NCBI GenBank assembly: GCA_964538515.1
Contig: CAZIEW010000001.1
Coordinates: 124,001-188,000, forward strand
Direction: 5' to 3'
DNA length: 64,000 nucleotides
Source: CALBZH01 sp964538515
GTDB taxonomy: Bacteria; Desulfobacterota; Syntrophobacteria; Syntrophobacterales; Syntrophobacteraceae
Shown: piece after piece, positions 1-7,686 of the stretch
Layout: the number at the start of each line of letters is the position of its first letter
Numbering within the stretch: the first letter of the stretch is position 1
Program-made: the position numbers and the translations under genes
The notes under the pieces: generated by a model
What the model was told of the DNA's origin: nothing
Databases searched by the model: none
Seen by the model: only the letters and a program-made list of their open reading frames with translations

Positions 1-255
1 AATCCCGCTCAGGTGGGTGAGAGGGCTTAGTTTCAGACGCTTGTGATGGAACCCCACCACCTCTGCGTAGAACGGCTCGTCACGGCCATCGCTGAATATC
101 GCGCAAATGTCCCCCACCGCAGCTTTCACGCCCTCGGCCTCAATGAGGTTGCCTGCCAGATGGACCACCTTGCCGAAGGTATCCCAGCGCGGAATGGAGC
201 CCAAGGAGGCCACCGGGGCATGGAGATTCAGGTAATCACTGATTGGCTGCGGCAT
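1..255 (-). CDS. fliI: Flagellar export ATPase FliI, N-terminal fragment (cut by window edge)
   Basis: The frame is open from an ATG at 255 through position 1, giving 85 codons. It shows the FliI/F1-type N-terminal barrel: a GxxxxLIEAEG stretch, then VGDIC and AEVVGF, as in the ATPase that energises flagellar type III export at the inner membrane. The nucleotide-binding part lies outside the window. The start overlaps the last 20 bases of fliH, which fits the usual fliH-fliI coupling. The identity rests on these motifs plus gene order. Confidence 0.88.
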   Translation of the reverse strand, partial: MPQPISDYLNLHAPVASLGSIPRWDTFGKVVHLAGNLIEAEGVKAAVGDICAIFSDGRDEPFYAEVVGFHHKRLKLSPLTHLSGI

Positions 256-976
256 CGTTTTCCACCATGGCCCCGGCCTTGAGCTCCTGCTCGATCCGGA
301 CCAGCCGTTTGTCGATTCCCGCGTCGATCAGTTGAATGTCCGATTCAACGCGGCAACCGCCCCGTTCCATCTGGGGGTCCGTTTTGACCATGAAAGGCCC
401 CTCGGGGCTATTCGCGGGAACCGTGAAGTTTGTGTGTCGGGTCAGCATTTCGAGGTCTTTGGGATGAAGGGTGAGCGTGACGGACTGAGACGATTCGACC
501 TCAGCAAGCACGTCCTGGACGAGCTTCAGGAGGACCTGCGGTCGAGTCCGCAGCTCCTTTTGGATCACGTGCTTGGTGATGGCCACGCACGAGGCCACGA
601 GCCAATTGCGGTAATCGTGCAGCACCCGGCTGGGAAGTGTCTGGAGCGTCTCGAAGAGGGCTTCCATTTGCTCCTGGGTCACCTGCATGCTTTTTCGACC
701 GTATTCGGTCCCGTCTTTCAATCCCTGGGCGTAGCCCTGCTCGTAGGCATCCCGCTCGATCTCCTCTGCCCGGCGCTCAGCCTCGAGCAATCGTTCCTGG
801 ATGGCTTCCTCCAGCTCCTTGAGTGGGTCAACAGCCGGCTCTTCAGCCTCAGGCTCCTCACGACCGCCAGTGTCACGAGGACGGAGGCCGGAGAAGACCT
901 CGATCTCATCGAAGCCGAAGGGAACGCATGCCGCGGATTCGGAGGCCTTGATGATGTTAGACAAAGGCGTCTCCAC
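236..976 (-). CDS. fliH: Flagellar assembly protein FliH
   Basis: This 246-residue protein has an acidic and glutamate-rich first third, a long helical stretch with AxxxGxxxG-like glycine repeats (residues about 75-100, 'YEQGYAQGLKDG'), and a C-terminal FliH/V-ATPase-E-like domain with 'VTLTLHPKDLEML'. FliH is the stator-like negative regulator of FliI in the flagellar export apparatus. It overlaps fliG by 20 bases upstream and fliI downstream, so the three genes are translationally coupled. The N-terminal start is not independently confirmed. Confidence 0.88.
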   Translation of the reverse strand: METPLSNIIKASESAACVPFGFDEIEVFSGLRPRDTGGREEPEAEEPAVDPLKELEEAIQERLLEAERRAEEIERDAYEQGYAQGLKDGTEYGRKSMQVTQEQMEALFETLQTLPSRVLHDYRNWLVASCVAITKHVIQKELRTRPQVLLKLVQDVLAEVESSQSVTLTLHPKDLEMLTRHTNFTVPANSPEGPFMVKTDPQMERGGCRVESDIQLIDAGIDKRLVRIEQELKAGAMVENDAAANQ

Positions 977-1961
977 CGTCTCTGCCGGCCAGGACGATCT
1001 TGCCTTCCTTCTCCAGCTTTCGGGCTACATTCAAGATCCCCTGTTGAGCCACTTCGACATCGCTGAGCCGCACAGGCCCCATGACGCTGAGCTCTTCCTC
1101 CAGGATCTGCACCGCACGCTGGGAAAGATTTCGGAAGATTTTGTTCTTCAGCTCGTCGGAAGCCGTCTTGAGGGCCAGTGTCAGCTCCTCGTTCTTGACT
1201 TCCCGGAGCAGCTCCCGGATGCCGGCGTCGTTGATGCTCACCAGGTCGTCGAAGACGAACATGAGCTTCCGCACCTTTTCGGCCAGCTCGGAATCCGTCT
1301 CCTCCAACGACTGCAGAATGCTGTCGCCCGTACGACGGTCGCTGTGGTTGAGCATTTCTGCAACGGCCTGAACCCCGCCCAGAATTAACTGGGAGTCCTG
1401 TCCAATGCTAAGAAGCTCTCTCTGGAGCACTTCGTCGACTTCACGCACGAGATCGGCGGGAACGGTTTCGAGGTGGGCAACGCGATTGACCACTTCGTTT
1501 TGAAGCGCCTCAGGGAGATGGGCCAGGACCTGGCTGGCTTTCTCGTAGCCGAGGTGCACCAGGATGATCACGATGGTCTGTGGATGCTCGGTCTTGATGA
1601 AGTTGGCCAGGACCCGCGGGTCGATCTCTCGAACGTACTTGAACGGGATCCGCTCCTTTTCGAGCTCGATCCGGTGGATCACATCCCGTGCTTCATCGTT
1701 CCCCATGACACTCGGGAGCAGGTTCTTGAAGAACTGGTCACCGGGAGTCAGGATGTCGGCTTCCTCCTTGAACTGATCCGAAAACTCCGTCAGCAGCTCG
1801 TCGGTCACATCCTTCTTCACGCCTTGGATGGCCGCCATATTGGAGCCGAGAAGCTTGATCTCATCCGTGGTGAGATTTTTCATGATCTGAGCCGAGGTTT
1901 CCTCGCCCAGCGCCATGAGAAGAATCGCCGCCTTCTGAGGGCCGTTCAGTTGCTTGCTCAT
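957..1961 (-). CDS. fliG: Flagellar motor switch protein FliG
   Basis: This 334-residue protein is the usual length for FliG, the C-ring subunit that binds FliF through its N-terminus and meets the stator through its C-terminus. The N-terminus 'QKAAILLMALGEE' and the EHPQ motif (residues 125-128) in the middle domain are diagnostic. The charged C-terminal domain has the 'MFVFDDLV' helix. The ATG is interlocked with the fliF stop (TGATG), so translation is coupled. Confidence 0.96.
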   Translation of the reverse strand: MSKQLNGPQKAAILLMALGEETSAQIMKNLTTDEIKLLGSNMAAIQGVKKDVTDELLTEFSDQFKEEADILTPGDQFFKNLLPSVMGNDEARDVIHRIELEKERIPFKYVREIDPRVLANFIKTEHPQTIVIILVHLGYEKASQVLAHLPEALQNEVVNRVAHLETVPADLVREVDEVLQRELLSIGQDSQLILGGVQAVAEMLNHSDRRTGDSILQSLEETDSELAEKVRKLMFVFDDLVSINDAGIRELLREVKNEELTLALKTASDELKNKIFRNLSQRAVQILEEELSVMGPVRLSDVEVAQQGILNVARKLEKEGKIVLAGRDGGDAFV

Positions 1962-3604
1962 CAGCTAGCCTCCTCTCTCAGGTAGGCCCTTATGATGGAT
2001 GTGGCAAGGTCCGGATCCCGCTGGACGAGCGCGATGGCTCGTTTCCTGAGGGTAAGCTCTTTTTCCGGAAGTGCCGCAGCCCCCTCGGGCTGCTCGTCGC
2101 CCGATTGCGGCAGGGCCGGCGTCCCTGCCGCGGGCAGAGCTTTTTGAGGATCCGCAAGCTCCTGGAACCGTCGCAGGAGCGGCCGCACGACGAGGAAGAA
2201 TCCGAGAACGACGATGAGGACGTTCAAGATGGTCTTGTGATGCTCCTTGAGCAGCTTCACCCACCGGTTTTCGGCCTTGACGAAGTCGGATTCAGGAGCA
2301 TCCGTCACAAACGGGATGTTGGATACGGTGATCTGATCCCCCCGGGCCTCGCTGTAGCCGATCGCCTTCTTAACGAGGTCTTCGAGCGCTTTCATCTGAT
2401 CCGGTGTGCGCGCGACGAAGGTCGGAACCGTTTTGCCTTCGGCATTGGGCTTCATTTCGTAGACGCCGTCCACCAAAACGGCGACGGAAACCTTCTTGAT
2501 GCCTCCCGGAGCCTGGGTCGTCTGCTTGTTCACTCGGTTGATTTCGTAGTTGACGGTCTCCCGCTGTCGGGTCGCGTTTTTCTTGAGGGCTTGATCCTGC
2601 TCCTGTTTCTGACCCTTATCCTGTTGCGGCTTGCTGGCAGGGCTCTGCATCAGTTGGGCTTCGACGTTGATTGGAACATCCGGGTTCCCTTTGGCACCGG
2701 GCTCGGCCCCCTGGCTGTTCTCGATACTGCGCTGCTGGCTCCGGATGACCGCGCTGTCCGGGTCGTAGTGCTCCTCGGCAACCTGGGTCTGGTTGAAGTC
2801 CATGTCCACCGTGATGCGCGTCGAAACTTTGCCGGTGCCGATCACCTGCTCAAGCAGCGACTGCACCTTGCGTCGCATGTCCTCCTCGACGGAGGAGCGA
2901 AACTGCATCTGGAGGTTGGTGAGCTGGAAGGAATTGTCGAGGGCGTTTTTGCGGAAGAGAACCTGGCCGTCGGTGCTGAGGACGCTCACCTTATCGTCTT
3001 GAAGACCCTGGACCGCACTGGAGACCAGGTTTACGATTCCCTGGACCTGCTGCTGATCCAGGTGCGCCCCCTGCCGCAGCTTCAGCACAACCGCTGCACT
3101 GGGGCTTTTCTTCTCGTCGAGAAACAGGCTTTCCGAGGGGAGGACCAGATGAACCCGGCTTTCGAGCACTTCGTTGATTTGGTTGATGGTTCGCGCGAGC
3201 TCCCCCTGGAGGGCCCGCTGGTAATTGATCTTCTGGACGAACTCGGTGCTGCCGAGCTTCTGCTGGTCGAAAATCTCGAAGCCGACTCCCGCGCCTTTGA
3301 GAACGCCCTGGGTGGCCAGAAGCAGGCGAACCTCGTGGAGCTGCTCCTTGGGAACCCCGACGCTCCCACCGCTGGAGAGCTCATAGGGGATCTTCTTTGC
3401 CTTGAGCGCCTCCACAACCGCGCCCAAGTCCTGCTCACCAAGCCGCGAATAAAGTGTCGCGTATTCCGTGCGATTGACGGTGTAGGCAAGGAGCGCGAAG
3501 CTTGCCAGCAGGATCAGCAGCGAGCCGCCGTAAAAGATCTTCTGGGAAGCGGTGAGTCCCAAAAGCCGTGCCTTGAGGCTCTCGATCAAAGCGGTAGGGT
3601 TCAT
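1961..3604 (-). CDS. fliF: Flagellar MS-ring protein FliF
   Basis: This 547-residue protein is the standard FliF length. It has a transmembrane helix near residues 20-42, a periplasmic ring-building domain containing 'LYSRLGEQDLGAVVEALK', a charged Q/K-rich loop (about 325-350), and a second transmembrane helix near 455-475. The cytoplasmic FliG-binding tail 'DPDLATSIIRAYLREE' follows. It forms the MS ring on which rotor and export gate assemble. It sits 25 bases downstream of fliE and is coupled to fliG. Confidence 0.96.
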   Translation of the reverse strand: MNPTALIESLKARLLGLTASQKIFYGGSLLILLASFALLAYTVNRTEYATLYSRLGEQDLGAVVEALKAKKIPYELSSGGSVGVPKEQLHEVRLLLATQGVLKGAGVGFEIFDQQKLGSTEFVQKINYQRALQGELARTINQINEVLESRVHLVLPSESLFLDEKKSPSAAVVLKLRQGAHLDQQQVQGIVNLVSSAVQGLQDDKVSVLSTDGQVLFRKNALDNSFQLTNLQMQFRSSVEEDMRRKVQSLLEQVIGTGKVSTRITVDMDFNQTQVAEEHYDPDSAVIRSQQRSIENSQGAEPGAKGNPDVPINVEAQLMQSPASKPQQDKGQKQEQDQALKKNATRQRETVNYEINRVNKQTTQAPGGIKKVSVAVLVDGVYEMKPNAEGKTVPTFVARTPDQMKALEDLVKKAIGYSEARGDQITVSNIPFVTDAPESDFVKAENRWVKLLKEHHKTILNVLIVVLGFFLVVRPLLRRFQELADPQKALPAAGTPALPQSGDEQPEGAAALPEKELTLRKRAIALVQRDPDLATSIIRAYLREEAS

Positions 3605-3629
3605 CGTGACTCAATCCCCGGTGAGACGG

Positions 3630-3926
3630 CTAGAATTGCATGCGCATCATTTCTTGGTAGGCTTCGAGCGCCTTGTTGCGCACCCGGAGCAGCATCCGGA
3701 GACTGATGTCCGCTTCCTCGAGCTTGATCATGGTCTCGTCGATGCGAGTCGCTCCCGAGACAGCTCCCTCCTGCATCGCGCTGTCCGCCTGGTGCTGCAG
3801 CTTGTCCACCGCGCCGATGCTCGCTTTGAGCGTGTCGGAAAACCCCTGCGGCTCGATGTCGCTCTTCTTGCGCGACGGCATGGTCGGTATGCTTGAGGGG
3901 CCCTGGAGGTACGGATTGATGCGCAT
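3630..3926 (-). CDS. fliE: Flagellar hook-basal body protein FliE
   Basis: This 98-residue protein has a C-terminal 'AYQEMMRMQF' ending and the 'ADISLRMLLRVRNKALEAYQEM' core, cut here to its motif, that are typical of FliE. FliE links the MS ring to the proximal rod and gates the export channel. It lies between flgC and fliF, its classical position, with 38 bases between it and the flgC stop. Confidence 0.93.
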   Translation of the reverse strand: MRINPYLQGPSSIPTMPSRKKSDIEPQGFSDTLKASIGAVDKLQHQADSAMQEGAVSGATRIDETMIKLEEADISLRMLLRVRNKALEAYQEMMRMQF

Positions 3927-3964
3927 GGCGCTTTCTCCTAAGAATCACAACCTGTTTAAGGGGA

Positions 3965-4402
3965 TCACCTGCCGATTTCGAGGGCCTTGAGCGCGAGCTG
4001 CTTGGCCGTGCTCAAGGCCGCCAGATTGGCTTCATAGGTTCGAGAGGCGATGATCATATTCGCCATCTCTTCCACCGGATTGACGTTCGGCATCTCAACC
4101 ACGCCCTGCTCGTTCGCATCGGGGTGGTAAGGATCGTAGACCTGCTTGAAGGCTCTGCCGTCCGAAACGATGCTGTCGACGCGCACCTTCTGAAGACCCT
4201 CGCTCATGGCATCGCCGAGGACCTCGCCAAAGCTTTCCTCAACCGGCACGCTCTCGTAGATCACCGTACGTCGCTCGTAAGGCTTGCCGCTTGCCGTCCG
4301 TGTGGTGTTGACATTGGCAAGATTCGAGGACAGCACGTTCAGCCAGGCGCGGCTGGCCCGAAGTCCCGATCCACTGATCTTCATGGAGCTGTCAAAATCC
4401 AT
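3965..4402 (-). CDS. flgC: Flagellar basal-body rod protein FlgC
   Basis: This 145-residue proximal rod protein has the rod/hook signature 'LSSNLANVNTTRT' near the N-terminus and a C-terminal 'EMANMIIASRTYEANLAAL' heptad region. These are the two helices that pair in rod subunits. It overlaps the flgB stop by one base and is exported by the FliI-driven apparatus encoded downstream. Confidence 0.96.
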   Translation of the reverse strand: MDFDSSMKISGSGLRASRAWLNVLSSNLANVNTTRTASGKPYERRTVIYESVPVEESFGEVLGDAMSEGLQKVRVDSIVSDGRAFKQVYDPYHPDANEQGVVEMPNVNPVEEMANMIIASRTYEANLAALSTAKQLALKALEIGR

Positions 4403-4797
4403 CAGGCCTGACCTCCTTCGGAAATGGCGTTCTTGATCATGGTGAATTTCTTGTTGAGCATGCTGATCATGAACTGGTACTCAATGCTGTTGCGAGAGAG
4501 CTTCATCATCTCGGTGTCCAGATCAACGGGACCGGATTCCACCACCTCCGCGGCTTGCATGGCCCCGATGGGGTCGCCCGGGTCGATGTGCTTCAAATTG
4601 GATCGCACGAGCCTCGCACCCTGATCTTCCATCGACTCGCGGAGCACGTCTTCAAAGGCCATGGACTTGGCCTTGTAGCCCGGCGTGTTGATGTTCGCGA
4701 GATTACCCGACACCACTTTCTGGTTGGCAGAGCTCAGCTGCAAACGGTCCTGCATCAACTGAATGGTGCGATCGAACACAAATCCAAAATCACCCAT
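4402..4797 (-). CDS. flgB: Flagellar basal-body rod protein FlgB
   Basis: This 131-residue protein has the rod motif 'SGNLANINTPGYK' and the C-terminal 'IEYQFMISMLNKKF' helix. The chosen ATG at 4797 is preceded by GGGAGGAG about six bases upstream. An earlier in-frame start at 4830 would read through the ribosome-binding site and fall at the predicted transcription start, so I reject it. This is the first gene of the flagellar operon in the window. Confidence 0.95.
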   Translation of the reverse strand: MGDFGFVFDRTIQLMQDRLQLSSANQKVVSGNLANINTPGYKAKSMAFEDVLRESMEDQGARLVRSNLKHIDPGDPIGAMQAAEVVESGPVDLDTEMMKLSRNSIEYQFMISMLNKKFTMIKNAISEGGQA

Positions 4798-4835
4798 GAG
4801 TGCTCCTCCCTTGTCGCAGGTTCGCGGCAAAGCAA

Positions 4836-4852
4836 AAGCAAAAGGTGTACCG
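4836..4852 (-). promoter_or_regulatory. Sigma-54-type promoter for flgB operon
   Basis: Read on the minus strand, the element is CGGTACACCTTTTGCTT. It has GG and GC dinucleotides separated by exactly 10 bases (GG at 4850-4851, GC at 4838-4839), close to the -24/-12 consensus TGGCAC-N5-TTGC. The predicted start lies near 4826, leaving about 29 bases of leader before flgB. Sigma-54 control of rod and hook genes is common in flagellated proteobacteria. Confidence 0.68.
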
Positions 4853-4883
4853 GCGTGATGGAGTGCGCCTTTGGAAGGATAAA

Positions 4884-4933
4884 ATCAATTTTTTGACGGT
4901 GCATTGGCAGGGGGATACCGTCAGAATTCTGAC
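4884..4933. promoter_or_regulatory. Two FleQ-like palindromic sites upstream of flgB
   Basis: Positions 4920-4933 are a perfect palindrome, GTCAGAATTCTGAC. Positions 4884-4897 read ATCAATTTTTTGAC. Both fit the GTCA-N6-TGAC layout known for FleQ/FlrA-family activators, the second with some mismatches. Their centres lie about 100 and 64 bases upstream of the predicted sigma-54 start, where enhancer-binding proteins act. No regulator gene of this family is in the window, so the assignment is inference. Confidence 0.5.
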
Positions 4934-5153
4934 AGCATCCGGGAGGGAATCTAAACGGCGTATCGGCGGCGATTCAAAGCACGTCAGGGTCGTGTGGGAT
5001 GGGCAGGCAAGCCCGCAAAGCTGCCGTCCACGCAAGACCTCCCATCATGCGGGTGCACCTTCGCCGAAGACGCCCGCCAGCGCCAGGGGGCACACACGCC
5101 ATGATGGCTCATAGCCAATCATCCAAGCTAGGCGGCAGGAACTTCCGCTGTTT
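4934..5153. other. Intergenic region upstream of the flagellar regulatory sites
   Basis: Together with the sites listed separately, this forms a gap of about 356 bases between flgB and the barrel-protein gene. The only other structure I see is an imperfect hairpin at 5101-5122 (ATGATGGCT pairing with AGCCAATCAT), just past the stop of the barrel gene. It has no T-run, so it is at best a weak terminator. No credible open frame is present. Confidence 0.45.
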
Positions 5154-6437
5154 TCAAAAAGTTCCGGTGAGCTTGAAACCGACGGAGATTCCCGCAAAAT
5201 CTTTTTCCAACTCTTCTATGCCTTCCCGCCTGAAGACAGACTGTCGCAGGATCAGCGTCTCGTCGTCATGCATATAGAGCCCCTTCAAGCTCACTTCGGC
5301 ATCCAGGTGAGGGATCAGCTTCCTGATGAGTGCCAGTTGCAGGGAGACAAGCTTCCTTTGATCCACATAGAACTGAGTGTCCGAAACCGATTCCGGGGGG
5401 TTGGCATCGTAAAGATAGCGAAACGACAGCTGAGATTGAAGTGTCGTCTTGTCGTCGAACGAATAACCGGTTCCCAGCTCCGCCAAAACCTCGTTCCCCT
5501 CGGCAAATGGATTCACGGTCGTGAGAGCACTCGACCCCACTCCCAGGACATTCTCGCTCCCCACGCTCGGATCCCCCCTGAAAATCGCCGACAGGGTGGC
5601 GTGAGACGCCCATTTGCCAGCCGAATGGCTCAAGCCGACTCCCGCCATGTAGTGGTCTCCCGGCTGAAATGCGTCTCGCCCTTCGACTTCCTGAGATCCG
5701 AAGTGGCTGTAGTTAAAGAAAAGCCGGACGGTCCATGCCTCGTTCAGATAGTAGCGCACCTCGGGCGCGACGCTCAGGACATCCCCCGGATCGATGTCGT
5801 TCAACCGAGGGTTTCTCAGGACGATGGTTCCGCCCCCGAGCAACACCTGGGGAAACAAATATCGTTTGTAGTCGCCCCGCCACGCGTACCCGAACCCGAC
5901 GCCTGTCGTCCATTGATCGTTCCATTCTTTGGTCAGGACAAGGTTGGGGTTGATGTTGAAGCCCTCTCCAAGACTCGACACCGAAACCAGGTCGGGATCC
6001 AGCACGAGAAATGTATCTTTCGAGTCTCGGAATTTCGTCTGCCCCGTGGGAAGGTTGAAGTCCAAGCCCAACAGCAGTCCGACGGGCAACCGCTCGCCGA
6101 GGTCATAGGAGAGATTGACTTTGGTATCCAGCACGCCCGACACGACACTGGTCACATGATCTCGAGAGCCGACCGCCCTGAACAGAGCGGTCCCTTCAGG
6201 GAATTCGAGACGTGAGCTGGTCCAGGCATATCCCCCGAGAATCTTCAGCGAGAAATCCTGCACGCTGCACTCGGTCAGATAGGGCACAAGGATCTGTTCT
6301 CCCACGCTCCCATCGTCACTTCGCCACCAATCGTAATGAAAACCGGTCTGGAAGGCGACTTCAGCAGCCTCCGTCGGCATCGCGTGCATACCGACCAGCG
6401 CAACCAGCAAGGCAATGCCAGCGGCAGATCGTCTCAT
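5154..6437 (-). CDS. Predicted outer-membrane beta-barrel protein
   Basis: This 427-residue protein has a clear signal peptide (residues 1-24, ending 'MPTEAA'), many alternating amphipathic strands rich in Tyr, Trp and Gly, and a terminal phenylalanine typical of outer-membrane barrels recognised by the BAM machinery. No named family is recognised. It lies 47 bases downstream of the CsgG-like gene on the same strand, so the two probably act together at the outer membrane. Substrate and function are unknown. Confidence 0.7.
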   Translation of the reverse strand: MRRSAAGIALLVALVGMHAMPTEAAEVAFQTGFHYDWWRSDDGSVGEQILVPYLTECSVQDFSLKILGGYAWTSSRLEFPEGTALFRAVGSRDHVTSVVSGVLDTKVNLSYDLGERLPVGLLLGLDFNLPTGQTKFRDSKDTFLVLDPDLVSVSSLGEGFNINPNLVLTKEWNDQWTTGVGFGYAWRGDYKRYLFPQVLLGGGTIVLRNPRLNDIDPGDVLSVAPEVRYYLNEAWTVRLFFNYSHFGSQEVEGRDAFQPGDHYMAGVGLSHSAGKWASHATLSAIFRGDPSVGSENVLGVGSSALTTVNPFAEGNEVLAELGTGYSFDDKTTLQSQLSFRYLYDANPPESVSDTQFYVDQRKLVSLQLALIRKLIPHLDAEVSLKGLYMHDDETLILRQSVFRREGIEELEKDFAGISVGFKLTGTF

Positions 6438-6484
6438 GGCTTTCTCCCCCTCCTGATGTGCTCCTTCGTGGCTCCGACACAGCG

Positions 6485-7417
6485 CTACTTGGGCCGCCTG
6501 GGGACATTGACCACTCCCGGCTCCTGTGTCCTTCGGGTAGGCTCCTCGGCAGTCACCGAATCCGTGATCGACGTGCTCCCCCTCAGGGAGTCTCTGAATT
6601 CCTTGGCCCGTTTCCCCTTGGACACCCCAGCCACCCCTTTCACCTTCACGAGCCCCAGCCCTTCCAGCTCACTGATCGCCAGTTTCGGCAGGTTGAAATT
6701 GGAATCTTTCATCAGGCAAGTCTGATACAGCTCGTAGGCCTTTTCGTAATTCCCTCGGTCGCTTTCGTCCAATCCCCGCGCCATCAGCAAAAGAGCTTCG
6801 ATGCTCGTTGTGATGGGCTCCCGAAGAGCCTTCTCCTCCTCGGGTGTCGGCTTCATCTGCAGGAGCGCGATGGTTTCAAACAAAACCTCCTTCTCCATGC
6901 GGAAGATTTCCTCCAAAGGCCCCTGGGAATCAGGCTGCCCCAGACTCTTCTGAGGAGCCACATCCAGCACATCGCCCTCGATCTTCAGCACCGCGGGCTG
7001 GACACCACCGATGCTCCCCCCCACAAGCCAATGGGCACCCAGCAGCTTGCCCATGCGCGGGGCTGTCCCGGGCTCGGCCAGGCCCGACGTCCCAAGCTTC
7101 ATCTCGTCGAGCAACGCTTGAAGTCTGACCCGCTCGACGACTTGAATCCCCTTGACCTTGCTCAGGTCGGTCATGAGCATGAGAGCAAAGCCTTTTTGCA
7201 GGGGATCGACGTCCGGTTTTCCTGTCTGGTTGAAGAAGTAGAGAACGGCCACCGTGTTTTGGCTGGGAACCGTCTTGAGCCCGCTCTCGCCTTTCAGAGC
7301 GTCCTTTGCCCAATCCTTTGTCTCCTGCGTCACAACCTGTCCACCCCATGCGGAGCCGACGGCCACCGTCCACACCAACAACAGAGAGAGGATCAATCTA
7401 GGGCACTTCTCGCTCAT
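6485..7417 (-). CDS. CsgG/HfaB-like periplasmic or outer-membrane protein
   Basis: This 310-residue protein has a signal peptide (about 1-24). A CsgG-type domain follows: 'VAVLYFFNQTG', then 'VVERVRLQALLDEMKLG', then 'LGAHWLVGGSIGG'. After it comes a TPR-like helical pair ('YEKAYELYQTCLMKD'). CsgG relatives form outer-membrane secretion pores or assembly factors, and related folds occur in flagellar outer-membrane proteins such as FlgO. The chosen ATG puts the signal sequence at the N-terminus; an upstream in-frame extension adds about 53 residues with no signal. There is no lipobox cysteine at the expected place. Confidence 0.65.
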   Translation of the reverse strand: MSEKCPRLILSLLLVWTVAVGSAWGGQVVTQETKDWAKDALKGESGLKTVPSQNTVAVLYFFNQTGKPDVDPLQKGFALMLMTDLSKVKGIQVVERVRLQALLDEMKLGTSGLAEPGTAPRMGKLLGAHWLVGGSIGGVQPAVLKIEGDVLDVAPQKSLGQPDSQGPLEEIFRMEKEVLFETIALLQMKPTPEEEKALREPITTSIEALLLMARGLDESDRGNYEKAYELYQTCLMKDSNFNLPKLAISELEGLGLVKVKGVAGVSKGKRAKEFRDSLRGSTSITDSVTAEEPTRRTQEPGVVNVPRRPK

Positions 7418-7686
7418 GGCATTCGCCCCCCATTGTGTTTTTAGGAATGGATAATCAGGAATTAGAGAAGCTATACGACAATTAAACAGGGAATACAAGT
7501 CATTGCAACCCATGCTCGTCTTTTTTGAAGCATTGCGCTTCTTGACATGATTGCAATTCATCTTAAGCTTAAGCATCGGTTTAGAAATAGGGCTAGGACA
7601 GGGGAAGTCATGGCTTTCCCTTGAGCCTCAAACGGTGCAACGGAATGATTCTGCTCCTCAAACCTTACCTGAATTCGGGAAAGCAT

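Noticed and set aside
2105..3706. Plus-strand open frame of 533 codons
   Set aside because: It is antisense to fliF, which has full family motifs; the frame is open because of high GC codon bias.
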